Shown: positions 18,157 to 26,346, numbered from the stretch's first letter. The stretch: DNA of 64,000 nucleotides from Oceanospirillum sp047518265 (GCA_047518265.1 JAKZRG010000053.1:10375-74374); one strand, 5' to 3'. The notes: a model not told the origin generated them from the sequence alone. Translations and numbers: made by a program.

Positions 18157-18175
18157 GTTATCTTCACATGATAAC
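18157..18175. promoter_or_regulatory. Inverted repeat upstream of the toxin-antitoxin operon
   Basis: GTTATC and GATAAC separated by seven bases, 33 bases upstream of the TumE start. The position suits an operator for the antitoxin. No protein-DNA evidence, only symmetry and location. Confidence 0.4.
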
Positions 18176-18317
18176 CCATATCGACTTATTCTCAACTGAA
18201 TTATGCCCTATCTCCATAGCTATTCCGCCGGTTTTGATATCAGAGCAGGATCAAATTTAATTCCAACGCCAACTGATCCAATAGCATGGTTTCGCCTACA
18301 TGGTCTTTAACCCCGCC

Positions 18318-19130
18318 TCACTCACTACGCCCCATAGCAAGGCCACTCCATTTCCGCAGCATTGAGCGGGTATTATCAATCCGCATCAGGGATTCATTCA
18401 TTACCATCCAGCCGCTGATCAGTACATTGTCCATCTGCCTTAACAGCATATGGGCTTTTCTTGGCAGATAACGCTTAATCTCTTGAATAATCAGCTGACC
18501 ATCATGGAAGGTTCTACCAAACTCTTTATACCGATACTCCAGCACCGAATCACCCAAAGCTAACTGGCCGGTTTGCTCCACCTCACCCGCTGGTAGGTAA
18601 TCCCCTTCCAGCACATAACTCCCCACAAACTGACGGGCACTATCCAACTCATCCGCTGTAATATCCGCCGCTGCATCCACACTGTAGGCCTTACGCAACT
18701 GCGCCCATAAACGCGCTTTAGCTGATGTCCGTTGCTTACCTTGCAGATGACTGGTTTTACCGTCGATTAAACCGGCCAAACATTCATGGCCTTTTTTGCC
18801 GATAGGAGATTGGTTTGGCGCAACAGACAACTGATCAAACGCCCGGATCACCGCCAGATGAAACTTAGCACTGATCCACATGGCATAAGCGTAAACAAGT
18901 TCTTTGCAGACGTAGGTGCCGCGATTTTTACCGCCATGGATAGTTTTGATAGCAAGGCAGGAATTGCTGCTTTGGGAAATTTCTTCAATCAATTCTTGGG
19001 TTTGTGCATTCGCGACAAATAAGCTTGGTCTGTGCTTATTCAGAGCATCACCAGCTTTGTGCAGATCATTCAGGGAGAACAATCCATCAAGAATTTGAAT
19101 ATCTTTGGAGAAGATTGAGATAACGGCCAT
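18318..19130 (-). CDS. KilA-N domain phage-type protein
   Basis: 270 residues from ATG at 19130, chosen because AGGAGG lies six bases upstream; the frame opens 13 codons earlier. The KilA-N DNA-binding module occupies about residues 5-110: GLFSLNDLHKAGDALNKHRPS, NRGTYVCKELVYAYAMWIS and FHLAVIRAFDQL. The remaining 160 residues are helical, with no recognised domain. KilA-N proteins occur in phages and in P4-like satellites, where some affect cell division or regulation. It is preceded by a leader with long-range complementarity and stands between the TA pair and the DUF4062 operon. Its base composition is less AT-rich than the genes at 19.4-21.4 kb, suggesting a separate origin. Confidence 0.75.
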   Translation of the reverse strand: MAVISIFSKDIQILDGLFSLNDLHKAGDALNKHRPSLFVANAQTQELIEEISQSSNSCLAIKTIHGGKNRGTYVCKELVYAYAMWISAKFHLAVIRAFDQLSVAPNQSPIGKKGHECLAGLIDGKTSHLQGKQRTSAKARLWAQLRKAYSVDAAADITADELDSARQFVGSYVLEGDYLPAGEVEQTGQLALGDSVLEYRYKEFGRTFHDGQLIIQEIKRYLPRKAHMLLRQMDNVLISGWMVMNESLMRIDNTRSMLRKWSGLAMGRSE

Positions 19131-19434
19131 GATAGCCTCCTGTAGGTTCTTCGAATAATAACGCCCCATTTCGACGTGGGTGCCGGGAGGTTCGAAACGG
19201 TCCTACAAACCGCGAGCTTATTTCCCCGAAGGGTATTTTATTCACTGCCCTCCCGACCGAACTGGCGTATTACGGACGCAACTCGGGCAGGGGTTTTACA
19301 CCAAATTTTAGGCATAAAAAAACCAACGCTTACGGGGCTGGAATAACCGTGTAGGACTTAAAAGAGGTTTCGACGCCTCAGCCCTAAGGGTAGGGCTGAG
19401 TGGGGTAGGGTGTCAAGGGGAAAGGTTTGGAGTA
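19131..19434. other. Leader upstream of KilA-N gene with long-range complementarity
   Basis: No real ORF. CGAAAC (19193-19198) and GTCCTACA (19200-19207) are complementary to GTTTCG (19367-19372) and TGTAGGAC (19350-19357). A perfect 10-bp hairpin with a 4-base loop lies at 19377-19400, and a weak hairpin with seven T (minus strand) lies near 19316-19343. Paired elements in a leader before a phage gene recall the RNA-based immunity of P4-type satellites; this link is inference. Confidence 0.4.
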
Positions 19435-20535
19435 TTAATCAACAACGATATATTCACTAAACACTTTCAATAAAGCAGCTTTTCTAGATTCAACATTTGA
19501 TTTAATAACGCTTAAATATAAAGAGCGAATTTTATCTAAGTCATCATCAACTAACATCATTGCAGCTCCCTCAAATTTACTTTTAGGCCCTCCAATGTAT
19601 AAGAATAGCCTCCCATCTCCCATTGTATCCATAACACCAAATTTACCTAATTTATCTAGATATTTTTCAAAGCTATCCTTCGGAAGAACATTTGCCATAT
19701 GATTTATATCACTCTCCTTAAAATGAAGAGAAAATTCATCTTCTGAATTATAAGAGAGATCATTATTATGACCAATAAGACCTTTAATATATTTTTTTAA
19801 CACACCAAAAAACTGCTCTATATCAACTAAAATTTCAGAATCATGAATCAAGATTTCTGTCTTTTCATCTCCTAGACTTTCCTTATGTAAACTTCCAACC
19901 AATGCCTCAAGCTTAGTTGTAGATCCCGATAGTTTTTCAAGCATTTTGGTCAGGCCTTCTACTTTATCAATTTCCTTCCTCTTCTGAAGAAAGGAATAAA
20001 ACAAACCAGCCCATTGTTTTTTAAGATGCCCTTCAATTTCAGAAAATGAGCAGTATGATTCAATGGCATTACCCTTTTCTGAGCGCTGTACTTCCTCTAC
20101 AAATGTAAAGATACTAAGTGCATCATCTTGCTTATGTATCGCAGGATAGGTGATCTTTTTAGCAAAATTTTCATCTTGATTTCTGACGTTTTCTTTAAAG
20201 TAAAACTGAGCATCCAGAACATCTTTTTTTACAAAGGCAAAAATAGGGAGATTATGCCTACGAGCGGCATGGTACTCAGCTTGAGTGATTGATTCTCCCT
20301 TGCCACCCCTGAGTTTGCCACCAAAGCGGCCGGAGATGATCAGCACAAAGATATCGCAGTGTTCAACCTCTTTTACACAAGCATCGTGGGTGTGTTCATC
20401 TGGATCATAGAAAACATCACTGAATTCACTGAGGATAGGCTGGAAACCATAGGACGAGATAAAGCGTTCTAATTGAGAACGCTCTTCAGCCAGGTCATAA
20501 CAGGTGGAACTAACAAAAACTTTTGGAATTGCCAT
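19435..20535 (-). CDS. DUF4062 domain protein (TIR-like effector candidate)
   Basis: 366 residues from ATG at 20535 (MAIPKVFVSSTCYDLAEER); a GTG three codons upstream is an alternative. The N-terminal 110 residues carry the DUF4062 hallmarks: FVSSTCYDLAEERSQL, CDIFVLIISGRFGG and SITQAEYHAARRHNLPIFAFV. This is a Rossmann-like fold related to TIR domains. The rest is helical and ends in a region (FGVMDTMGDGRLFLYIGGPKS) that may be a small winged or sensor domain. It is the last gene of a three-gene AT-rich minus-strand operon (zinc-motif protein, membrane protein, DUF4062). Enzymatic activity is not proven; a role in phage defence is inferred from fold and island setting. Confidence 0.75.
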   Translation of the reverse strand: MAIPKVFVSSTCYDLAEERSQLERFISSYGFQPILSEFSDVFYDPDEHTHDACVKEVEHCDIFVLIISGRFGGKLRGGKGESITQAEYHAARRHNLPIFAFVKKDVLDAQFYFKENVRNQDENFAKKITYPAIHKQDDALSIFTFVEEVQRSEKGNAIESYCSFSEIEGHLKKQWAGLFYSFLQKRKEIDKVEGLTKMLEKLSGSTTKLEALVGSLHKESLGDEKTEILIHDSEILVDIEQFFGVLKKYIKGLIGHNNDLSYNSEDEFSLHFKESDINHMANVLPKDSFEKYLDKLGKFGVMDTMGDGRLFLYIGGPKSKFEGAAMMLVDDDLDKIRSLYLSVIKSNVESRKAALLKVFSEYIVVD

Positions 20536-20573
20536 GGATAGCACTCTGTAATAAAAATATAGGCTTCACACTA

Positions 20574-21074
20574 TTAGGAATCGTGAAACTCTCTAACTGG
20601 AAATCCATGTTTACCTTGTGATAATCGAGAAACAAGGGATCTTAGCTTTAGAAATAGTGCCTGTTTAAAAGGGAGCGTCCCTACAGATACAAATGACCTA
20701 CCACACTCAAGCTGCACTAATAAACCGTAGACATTACCAAAATTACGAGAAAAATTATAATCCGTACCCTTAATTTCCCCTTTAAACGTTCTCCTACCTT
20801 CTATTTCTATAGGACACCCTATCTGGCTATTTTTTTTAGTCAAGCCATAAGCCCAGTGTACAGTTCCATCAGCCCCCACCTGCCCAATTGAAGAAACATT
20901 TATTGAAAAAGAAGAATCATTATTTATCCATAATTCATCAATATTCTGACCAATCAATGACCGATGCTTCAATCTAACTCTATGCGCATCTTTTTTAAAA
21001 TTCAAATAAAATGCAGCCATAGAAAAAAACAAAGCAAAAACTGATAAAACCAATGAAATATTTGCAACACCCAT
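20574..21074 (-). CDS. Hypothetical protein with N-terminal membrane anchor
   Basis: 166 residues from ATG at 21074, chosen because ATAGGTG lies upstream; a TTG at 21110 would add 12 hydrophobic residues. One membrane segment (ISLVLSVFALFFSMAAFYL) is followed by a basic stretch (KKDAHRVRLKHR). A soluble domain of about 120 residues then follows that looks beta-rich (GVDGTV-like turns, INVSSIGQVG, NVYGLLVQLECGRSFVSVG). I do not recognise the family. It lies 38 bases upstream of the DUF4062 gene and 50 bases downstream of the zinc-motif gene. It could tether the system to the membrane. Confidence 0.65.
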   Translation of the reverse strand: MGVANISLVLSVFALFFSMAAFYLNFKKDAHRVRLKHRSLIGQNIDELWINNDSSFSINVSSIGQVGADGTVHWAYGLTKKNSQIGCPIEIEGRRTFKGEIKGTDYNFSRNFGNVYGLLVQLECGRSFVSVGTLPFKQALFLKLRSLVSRLSQGKHGFPVREFHDS

Positions 21075-21124
21075 ATATAAAGCACCTATAAAAATAAAAA
21101 AATATTTCAATATTATTTAATAAT

Positions 21125-21424
21125 CTACACTCTTATTTTGCGAATTAATGCGCTACCGAATGAACTATGAAAACGTTTTAATATCCGTTCTTCCTTAGTA
21201 ATACCAACTGTTGCACCCGTCGATTTTTTTAGATCATTTATAGAAGTGCCACCAACTATTGCATCTGCCATCAGTTGCGGTAAAAGTTCACTAGCGCAGT
21301 GAGAACAGCAAAAAATATCAATAGCTCCCATCCATAGCGCACTGGCTTTTCTTTCTCCGCAAAACGAACAGTTTTTTTCCTTATCGGTCTCTTGATCACG
21401 TTCATGAATAAGCAATTGATACAT
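21125..21424 (-). CDS. Hypothetical protein with CxxC...CxxC zinc-binding motif
   Basis: 99 residues. NCSFCGERKASALWMGAIDI followed by CCSHCASELLPQL shows two CxxC pairs spaced as in a small treble-clef or ribbon zinc site. The C-terminal half is basic (KEERILKRFH, ALIRKIRV). AAAGG is directly before the ATG, so the ribosome-binding site is close to the start. It is the first gene of the AT-rich three-gene operon with the membrane protein and DUF4062 protein. Function unknown; nucleic-acid or protein binding is likely from the zinc motif. Confidence 0.6.
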   Translation of the reverse strand: MYQLLIHERDQETDKEKNCSFCGERKASALWMGAIDIFCCSHCASELLPQLMADAIVGGTSINDLKKSTGATVGITKEERILKRFHSSFGSALIRKIRV

Positions 21425-21559
21425 CCTTTACACAAAATGCAGACCATCCACACTTTCTTACAAACAAACTACCAGATCCCTCTCTCAAACCATCCTAGTA
21501 ATAACCCTAGGATTATAGCTTTTTTCTGATACAGGTCAGTTAGTTAGGAATTCTGTCTC

Positions 21560-22099
21560 TCAAGCCGCTATCTTCAAAGCCTCCAGCACCCACAATGGCG
21601 GTGGCAATCCTTTCTCTTTCCGTTCCTGAATCTCGCGGTGCTGCTGATCAAACACTTCCTGATAGTCTTTGCCCATCAAGGCCATTTCGTCTTCGTAGGT
21701 GCTTAAGCCGGATTCGATTTTTAGAATGGCTTCTTTGACTTCTTTCAGGCCATCAATGGCCAGTCGGCCTGATCCGATCCAGCGGCACCGTGTCCATGCG
21801 GCGGTGGCTTGGTAAAAGTCGCGCTTTGCGCCTTTGGGTAGTGTGACGATGCCACGAAACAGCATCTCTTCTAAGACCAGGCGGAAGATGGTGGTGGCTT
21901 TGCGTTCGGCTATGATCTTTCGGCGGCCCATAAAGTAACGCCAGCTCTCGCCTAAGCTGGCACGGGCGGCGCTGTAGCTCAGTTGTCTAAAGTCTTTGGA
22001 TAGGGTTTCAACCGGTAGGTTTAGGCCTGTAGCCAGCAAGCGAGGTACGGAACCCTCAAGATCTACATAACCATTATCGATGTTGGCGAAAGTCTGCAA
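21560..22099 (-). pseudogene. Phage portal protein (lambda GpB family), C-terminal fragment
   Basis: 179 codons open from a TTG at 22099, with an in-frame stop 18 codons upstream and no own ribosome-binding site worth naming. The sequence matches the C-terminal third of lambda-type portal proteins: LATGLNLPVETLSKDF, SYSAARASLGESWRYFMGRR, WTRCRWIGSGRLAIDGLKE and ESGLSTYEDEMALMGKDY. Full portal proteins are about 480-530 residues, so the N-terminal two thirds are gone. The natural end (EALKIAA) is intact. In lambda-type phages the S49 peptidase gene follows immediately; here a 4.5-kb cargo segment separates it from the likely peptidase remnant at 16949-17074. Confidence 0.8.
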
Positions 22100-22210
22100 A
22101 TTCAGGCGTTCCTCAGATCTGAGGAACGGTGTATTTTATCCATTAATGATGCCTATATAAGAGGATACAAGCACCCTGTTAGCTTTTATAAGACACCTAA
22201 AATCACGGGC

Positions 22211-23926
22211 TTAAAACTCTGCCCTTAGTGCCAATAACCACTGACGCCCGGCTACTATCTGATCCCTTTTCAGATAATAAAGTTCATCCGTCAGATTCGT
22301 GACACTTATAGCCCAAGACATGTCTGATATTGGTAATGATTGCCTAAAACCAAAGTTATAGACGGTATAATCATTAAAGATAGGCGGGCTATCTGTGCCG
22401 TATAAAGCTCGCTGAGCGTCCATGCTTATCCTAATATCCCACGGTAATCGAGCTAAAACGCTGGCCTTAAAGCGATGTTCCGGCCGCTCCACATCATCTT
22501 GATCCGAATGGCTTATATCGAGGTAACTATAGGTCAGATCCAGATCTATCGGATTGATCTGACGGTTTTTCCAGCTCAGATCCAATCCATAATGCTGTTC
22601 ATTCTCTGAGGTTTCGTAAAAACCCTCAAACAGCTTATCGCTATAGCGCTTAACCGTGGTTTGATAGACGACCAGTTCAACAAAGTTATCCTGCGTCACA
22701 AGGGGCTTATCAGCCTTCTTCTGAAGACCTGTCTGCACCAACTGCTGATTGGGGTTTCCCCTGGCATCTTCAAATATCTCAATTAAGGTGGGGTAACGTA
22801 ATGTATGGGCTACGGCGCCTGTCACTTTAAAATGATCTGACAAAAAATAATGTGCTTCAACTAAAGCCGAAGGATGTACTTCCTGTTCAAAATCACTGTA
22901 TAGAGCAGCACCACTCATACGCAAACCGTACTCCTTTACCGGTAACCACTGATACTCCATTACCATCTGATAAACAGTTTGCTCCTCTCGATTATTAGGT
23001 AAAACCGGAGGGGGTGGATTCCCTTCTGCCGCGCCTCCTGGAGGAGGTCTTTCAGGGGCACCATCTTCCCTGATTCGACGGACGTTATAACGTTGATTTT
23101 CTGCAAATACACCAGCATTAAATCTATGGTTAGAAAACTGAGTCAACCATAGTAAGTTCACACCACCGTTCTGACTATCAGAGTCATCAAGGTATAGTTT
23201 TTTATCAAAACTGGCATCCGTGTATCTCTGTAACCCTTTATCTCTTTGTTGATAATAAGCCGAACTAAGCAAAGTATAATGATCACTAAACCGGTGGGAG
23301 AGGTTAAACTGAGCACCTGCTTTTTTCAGATCATCCTCACGTTCAAAGCGCACCACAGGTTCCACTGGCACCCCCTCTTTAAAGGGGATACCTCGCTCAC
23401 TCTGGTTGAGCTCAATGGCAATATCCATCTGAGTTTTTCGGTCTATTCGCCAGTTGAGATGGCTGTATAAACGATGCTTTGTTAAATCGCTGTTACTCTT
23501 ACTATCCTCTGACTCATAGGGCTTTGGGATAAAGCCTTCAGGCAAGGCATAAGCACTCTGTCGAAATGATACCGCCGAGAGAGCAAAGTCCAAATCCCCC
23601 TTACTTTTGGCTATCTGGACTTCATTGAAGCGACGACCATCATTGCCTAAGCCAAACTGGGCAGCAAACTCTGGGGCTTGAGACCAAAGCAAGGAATTAC
23701 TTTTTACACCACCAACAAAGCCGGACTGATCAAACAAAGAACCCGGCCGCTGACTTTTACCTGCTCCCTTTTGATTTTTTAAAGCAGATGCAGGAAGAGC
23801 AGATATAGGAAGAACAGCACGCTCCGGTAAAGACGCCTTTTCCTCAGATATCGCAGCATGATCAACCGCAAAAACAAAAGCTGGCATTAAAAGCATCGGA
23901 AAAAGGAATACGCGTCGGCTTACCAT
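22211..23926 (-). CDS. TonB-dependent-receptor-like outer-membrane barrel lacking a plug
   Basis: 571 residues with a signal peptide (RRVFLFPMLLMPAFVFA). From about residue 110 it consists of alternating strands typical of a TonB-dependent receptor barrel: LRYPTLIEIFEDARGNP near the middle, and at the C-terminus a typical last strand (AGRQWLLALRAEF, terminal Phe) preceded by ISVTNLTDELYYLK. A normal receptor has a plug of about 120-150 residues with a TonB box; between the signal peptide and the barrel here there are only about 60-80 low-complexity residues and no recognisable plug. A loop is Pro-rich (ERPPPGG, NPPPPVLP). Either a decayed receptor or a plugless porin-like variant. It sits between the phage remnant and the TIR gene. 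Confidence 0.7.
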   Translation of the reverse strand: MVSRRVFLFPMLLMPAFVFAVDHAAISEEKASLPERAVLPISALPASALKNQKGAGKSQRPGSLFDQSGFVGGVKSNSLLWSQAPEFAAQFGLGNDGRRFNEVQIAKSKGDLDFALSAVSFRQSAYALPEGFIPKPYESEDSKSNSDLTKHRLYSHLNWRIDRKTQMDIAIELNQSERGIPFKEGVPVEPVVRFEREDDLKKAGAQFNLSHRFSDHYTLLSSAYYQQRDKGLQRYTDASFDKKLYLDDSDSQNGGVNLLWLTQFSNHRFNAGVFAENQRYNVRRIREDGAPERPPPGGAAEGNPPPPVLPNNREEQTVYQMVMEYQWLPVKEYGLRMSGAALYSDFEQEVHPSALVEAHYFLSDHFKVTGAVAHTLRYPTLIEIFEDARGNPNQQLVQTGLQKKADKPLVTQDNFVELVVYQTTVKRYSDKLFEGFYETSENEQHYGLDLSWKNRQINPIDLDLTYSYLDISHSDQDDVERPEHRFKASVLARLPWDIRISMDAQRALYGTDSPPIFNDYTVYNFGFRQSLPISDMSWAISVTNLTDELYYLKRDQIVAGRQWLLALRAEF

Positions 23927-24123
23927 TAAAATACCCAGATTAGAGCGTCAAAATATATTGAAATAATAATAACGCCCAGAGTCTACGGTATAGAGGTGTG
24001 AAAGACTACTCTACTTCAAACCAGTAAAAGAAAAAAGTCTCCTTTAAAAACAAGGTGCTACAGATACTCTTTTCTTTGATGACATGCTTTAACATTGAGA
24101 GAGTTTAGGTAAATTTCTGGCAT

Positions 24124-24148
24124 GAAAAAACCCGCGATCGGCGGGTTC
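24124..24148 (-). terminator. Intrinsic terminator after TIR gene
   Basis: Minus strand: CCCGCCGATCGCGGG hairpin followed by six T. Located 15 bases downstream of the TIR gene stop. Confidence 0.8.
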
Positions 24149-24162
24149 TTTATGAAAAAAAT

Positions 24163-24570
24163 CTAAAAGCGGGAAGCATCAGAGCCATTCAAATAATGGG
24201 CAACCTCAGGAGCCCACCATCTAAATAAAGTACAATTAATACCTCTTAATTTCCAAGGTAACACCCCTGTACTACCAGGAATACGCATAGCGACACAGTT
24301 AATATTGTGAGAGATCACCAGTTCCACTTCACGATCAATCCAAGGGCTACTATGGTCGTTGTTTCCGATCAAAAACAAAACACTGTCACAATCCTCCATC
24401 ACATTACGTATCTCATGATCGATAACCTCAGCCCCTAAATGAGACACTCTTTCTTCAATAGCAATAAAACGCCCTTTAACCGTGCCCTCATTATGTTGAT
24501 TCCAGCTCTTTATCGATTCGCCCAGCTGCTTATCATTAACGTTATATGAAACAAATATTTTCTTAGACAT
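24163..24570 (-). CDS. Small single-domain TIR protein
   Basis: 135 residues from ATG at 24570 with GGAAGG upstream. The entire protein is a TIR-like fold: KKIFVSYNVNDKQLGESI at the N-terminus, DCDSVLFLIGNND in the middle, then SPWIDREVELVISHN, which contains the WxxxE motif (Trp77, Glu81) where TIR NADases carry the catalytic glutamate. It resembles the DUF1863/ThsB-like stand-alone TIR group used in Thoeris defence, but no ThsA-type gene is adjacent. It has its own terminator and lies next to the right tRNA-Val repeat. Confidence 0.75.
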   Translation of the reverse strand: MSKKIFVSYNVNDKQLGESIKSWNQHNEGTVKGRFIAIEERVSHLGAEVIDHEIRNVMEDCDSVLFLIGNNDHSSPWIDREVELVISHNINCVAMRIPGSTGVLPWKLRGINCTLFRWWAPEVAHYLNGSDASRF

Positions 24571-24785
24571 TACGCCTTCCCTAGAACAAACCAAACCTTC
24601 TCCAAGCGCTGCCCTATTGATTTAAGATAAAGACAAAACCAATATTTAAATTAGCTTTATCTTAATAAAAACAGCCAAAAGAATATTGCCCAATATTACA
24701 CCACAGACAGGTACAAAACCCACCTAAGAGACCTCTTCAGACCACTATAAATTATCTTACTCACGACATATTGTATAAAAAGGCC

Positions 24786-24813
24786 TTGCACAACAAAACG
24801 TTATGCGTATAAT
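24786..24813 (+). promoter_or_regulatory. Promoter of tRNA-Val copy 2
   Basis: TTGCAC (24786-24791) and TATAAT (24808-24813) with 16-base spacing; the -10 box is a consensus match. Confidence 0.7.
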
Positions 24814-24816
24814 GCC

Positions 24817-24906
24817 CAGCCATAGAGAAGACGTGTAGCTCAGCTGGTTAGAGCACCACCTTGACATGGTGGGGGTCGTTGGTTCGAATCCGATCACGTC
24901 TACCAA
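24817..24906 (+). repeat. Right copy of 90-bp direct repeat (tRNA-Val)
   Basis: Identical to 16766-16855. Together the copies bracket the 8-kb accessory region. Confidence 0.85.
24829..24905 (+). tRNA. tRNA-Val (anticodon GAC), second copy
   Basis: Identical in all 77 bases to the copy at 16778-16854, including the encoded CCA, with its own promoter and terminator. Both copies look functional. Confidence 0.97.
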
Positions 24907-24910
24907 ATTT

Positions 24911-24945
24911 AAAAGCCCGTAACTCAATGAGTTACGGGCTTTTTT
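24911..24945 (+). terminator. Intrinsic terminator of tRNA-Val copy 2
   Basis: AAAAGCCCGTAACTC pairs with GAGTTACGGGCTTTT, followed by T residues; starts five bases after the tRNA. Confidence 0.9.
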
Positions 24946-25028
24946 GGTTTAAAAAGTATTTACCTCTTACTCTCACTGAGAATAAAAAATAATATTAATT
25001 TCCCCTCTAGGACTAAAATGAGGAGAAA

Positions 25029-25715
25029 TTAGGGCAATTCAAATAACAGTGCATCCACGCTATCGACAATATCCAGAGTCAATAGCGATTCATTCGTAAT
25101 CGTCGCACCATCCCCCGCTGACATAGCAGTACCATTAACGTCCAACTCACCTTGAGCAATGTGTAAATAATAGTTTTTACCAAAGACCGTTTCAAAACGA
25201 GTACTTTGCTGATCAAAATTCAGTTTGTATAAACTAGCATCCTGATTAATCGGCAACGAATCTTCGCGCCCATCAGCAGATGCGACAAGAGTGATACCAT
25301 TGCTATTCACAAAGCTCTTCTCTTGATAGCTTGGCTTGATCCCGCTGACATTGGGCTGAATCCAAATCTGCAGAAAGTTCAAATCATCTGTTTGAGAAGG
25401 ATTATATTCACTGTGACGAATACCCGTACCCGCACTTATCACTTGGATATCACCGGCTTTTAATACCGTATGAAAGCCCATGGTATCTTTGTGTTCGATA
25501 CTACCTGACAACACATAACTGATAATTTCCATATCTCTATGCGGGTGGGTATCGAAACCCATGCCTGCTTTCACCCAGTCGTCGTTAATCACTCGAAGAG
25601 CCGAAATGCCCATATGACGGGGATCGTAATAATTGGCAAAAGAAAACGTATGCCGGCTGTCTAACCAGCCAAAGTTTGCGTGACCTCGGTCACCAGAGCG
25701 ACGCAATGTAATCAT
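25029..25715 (-). CDS. Pirin family protein (bicupin)
   Basis: 228 residues, YhhW/pirin type. The N-terminal cupin has DTHPHRDMEIISYVLSG and IEHKDTMG, which supply the metal-binding His residues, and AGTGIRHSEYN. The second cupin half is weaker. Members bind iron or other metals and some have quercetin dioxygenase activity; the physiological role is usually unclear. Its gene lies downstream of DoxX on the same strand (about 140 bases apart) and is likely part of the unit controlled by the divergent LysR gene. Confidence 0.88.
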   Translation of the reverse strand: MITLRRSGDRGHANFGWLDSRHTFSFANYYDPRHMGISALRVINDDWVKAGMGFDTHPHRDMEIISYVLSGSIEHKDTMGFHTVLKAGDIQVISAGTGIRHSEYNPSQTDDLNFLQIWIQPNVSGIKPSYQEKSFVNSNGITLVASADGREDSLPINQDASLYKLNFDQQSTRFETVFGKNYYLHIAQGELDVNGTAMSAGDGATITNESLLTLDIVDSVDALLFELP

Positions 25716-25854
25716 AAAAACTCCTTACCTGAGAGGCAGCGGTTATTACTTTCACTGCCGTCCCAGACAAACTTAAATATTTTTCACACATAGCGAGATA
25801 CTTATTTCGCTGCTGAGTTACCTTGATGAAGATCTAGAAGTGAATCTCTAAAGG

Positions 25855-26346
25855 TTAAGCATTCGCCTGATGACCAGTAGGCAAAGTGCCTGCTGAGCGA
25901 CTTCTCCATTTTTTTGCCATAACCTGATCCAAGGAAACCGCACCACCGCCGCTAAATACCAAAGCCACAGAAATAGTGAGCAGAGCCAAGCCAAACTCAT
26001 AACCGTTATTACTCATAAACAGGCCATTACTGATATGAACGGTAAAGATCGCTACTAGCATGGTAAAAGCCAGTACAGCCGCTGCTGGCCGTACTAACAA
26101 CCCCAGCAACAACGCCAGACCACCAAAGAACTCGGCACTGCCTGCCCCCAGTGCCATCAGGTAACCCGGTTCTAGACCAATTGATGCCATCCACTGTCCA
26201 GTACCTTCTAGGCCGTAGCCGCCAAAAGAACCAAATAGTTTCTGGGCCCCGTGAGCCATAAAGATGATTCCGGTTGGGATTCTCAACGCTAGGGATGCAA
26301 AGTTATTATCAGTTGCTACAATTTTTTTGATCAGTGTATTATTCAT
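25855..26346 (-). CDS. DoxX family membrane protein
   Basis: 163 residues from ATG at 26346, preceded by AGGATTATCACC; the frame is open 22 codons further, but that part has no start signal of note. Four membrane helices; RIPTGIIFMAHGAQKLFG and GLEGTGQWMASIGL are typical of the DoxX/YphA family. These inner-membrane proteins have been tied to redox or thiol stress in some species. It is divergent from the LysR regulator and upstream of pirin, a pairing often seen in proteobacteria. Confidence 0.85.
   Translation of the reverse strand: MNNTLIKKIVATDNNFASLALRIPTGIIFMAHGAQKLFGSFGGYGLEGTGQWMASIGLEPGYLMALGAGSAEFFGGLALLLGLLVRPAAAVLAFTMLVAIFTVHISNGLFMSNNGYEFGLALLTISVALVFSGGGAVSLDQVMAKKWRSRSAGTLPTGHQANA

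Noticed and set aside
24163..24570. Complete Thoeris system
   Set aside because: Only the TIR protein is present; no ThsA-type SIR2/SLOG or macro-domain partner lies nearby.
16704..25028. Active prophage or complete P4-like satellite
   Set aside because: No integrase, primase, terminase, major capsid or tail genes are present; the portal and S49 frames are fragments.
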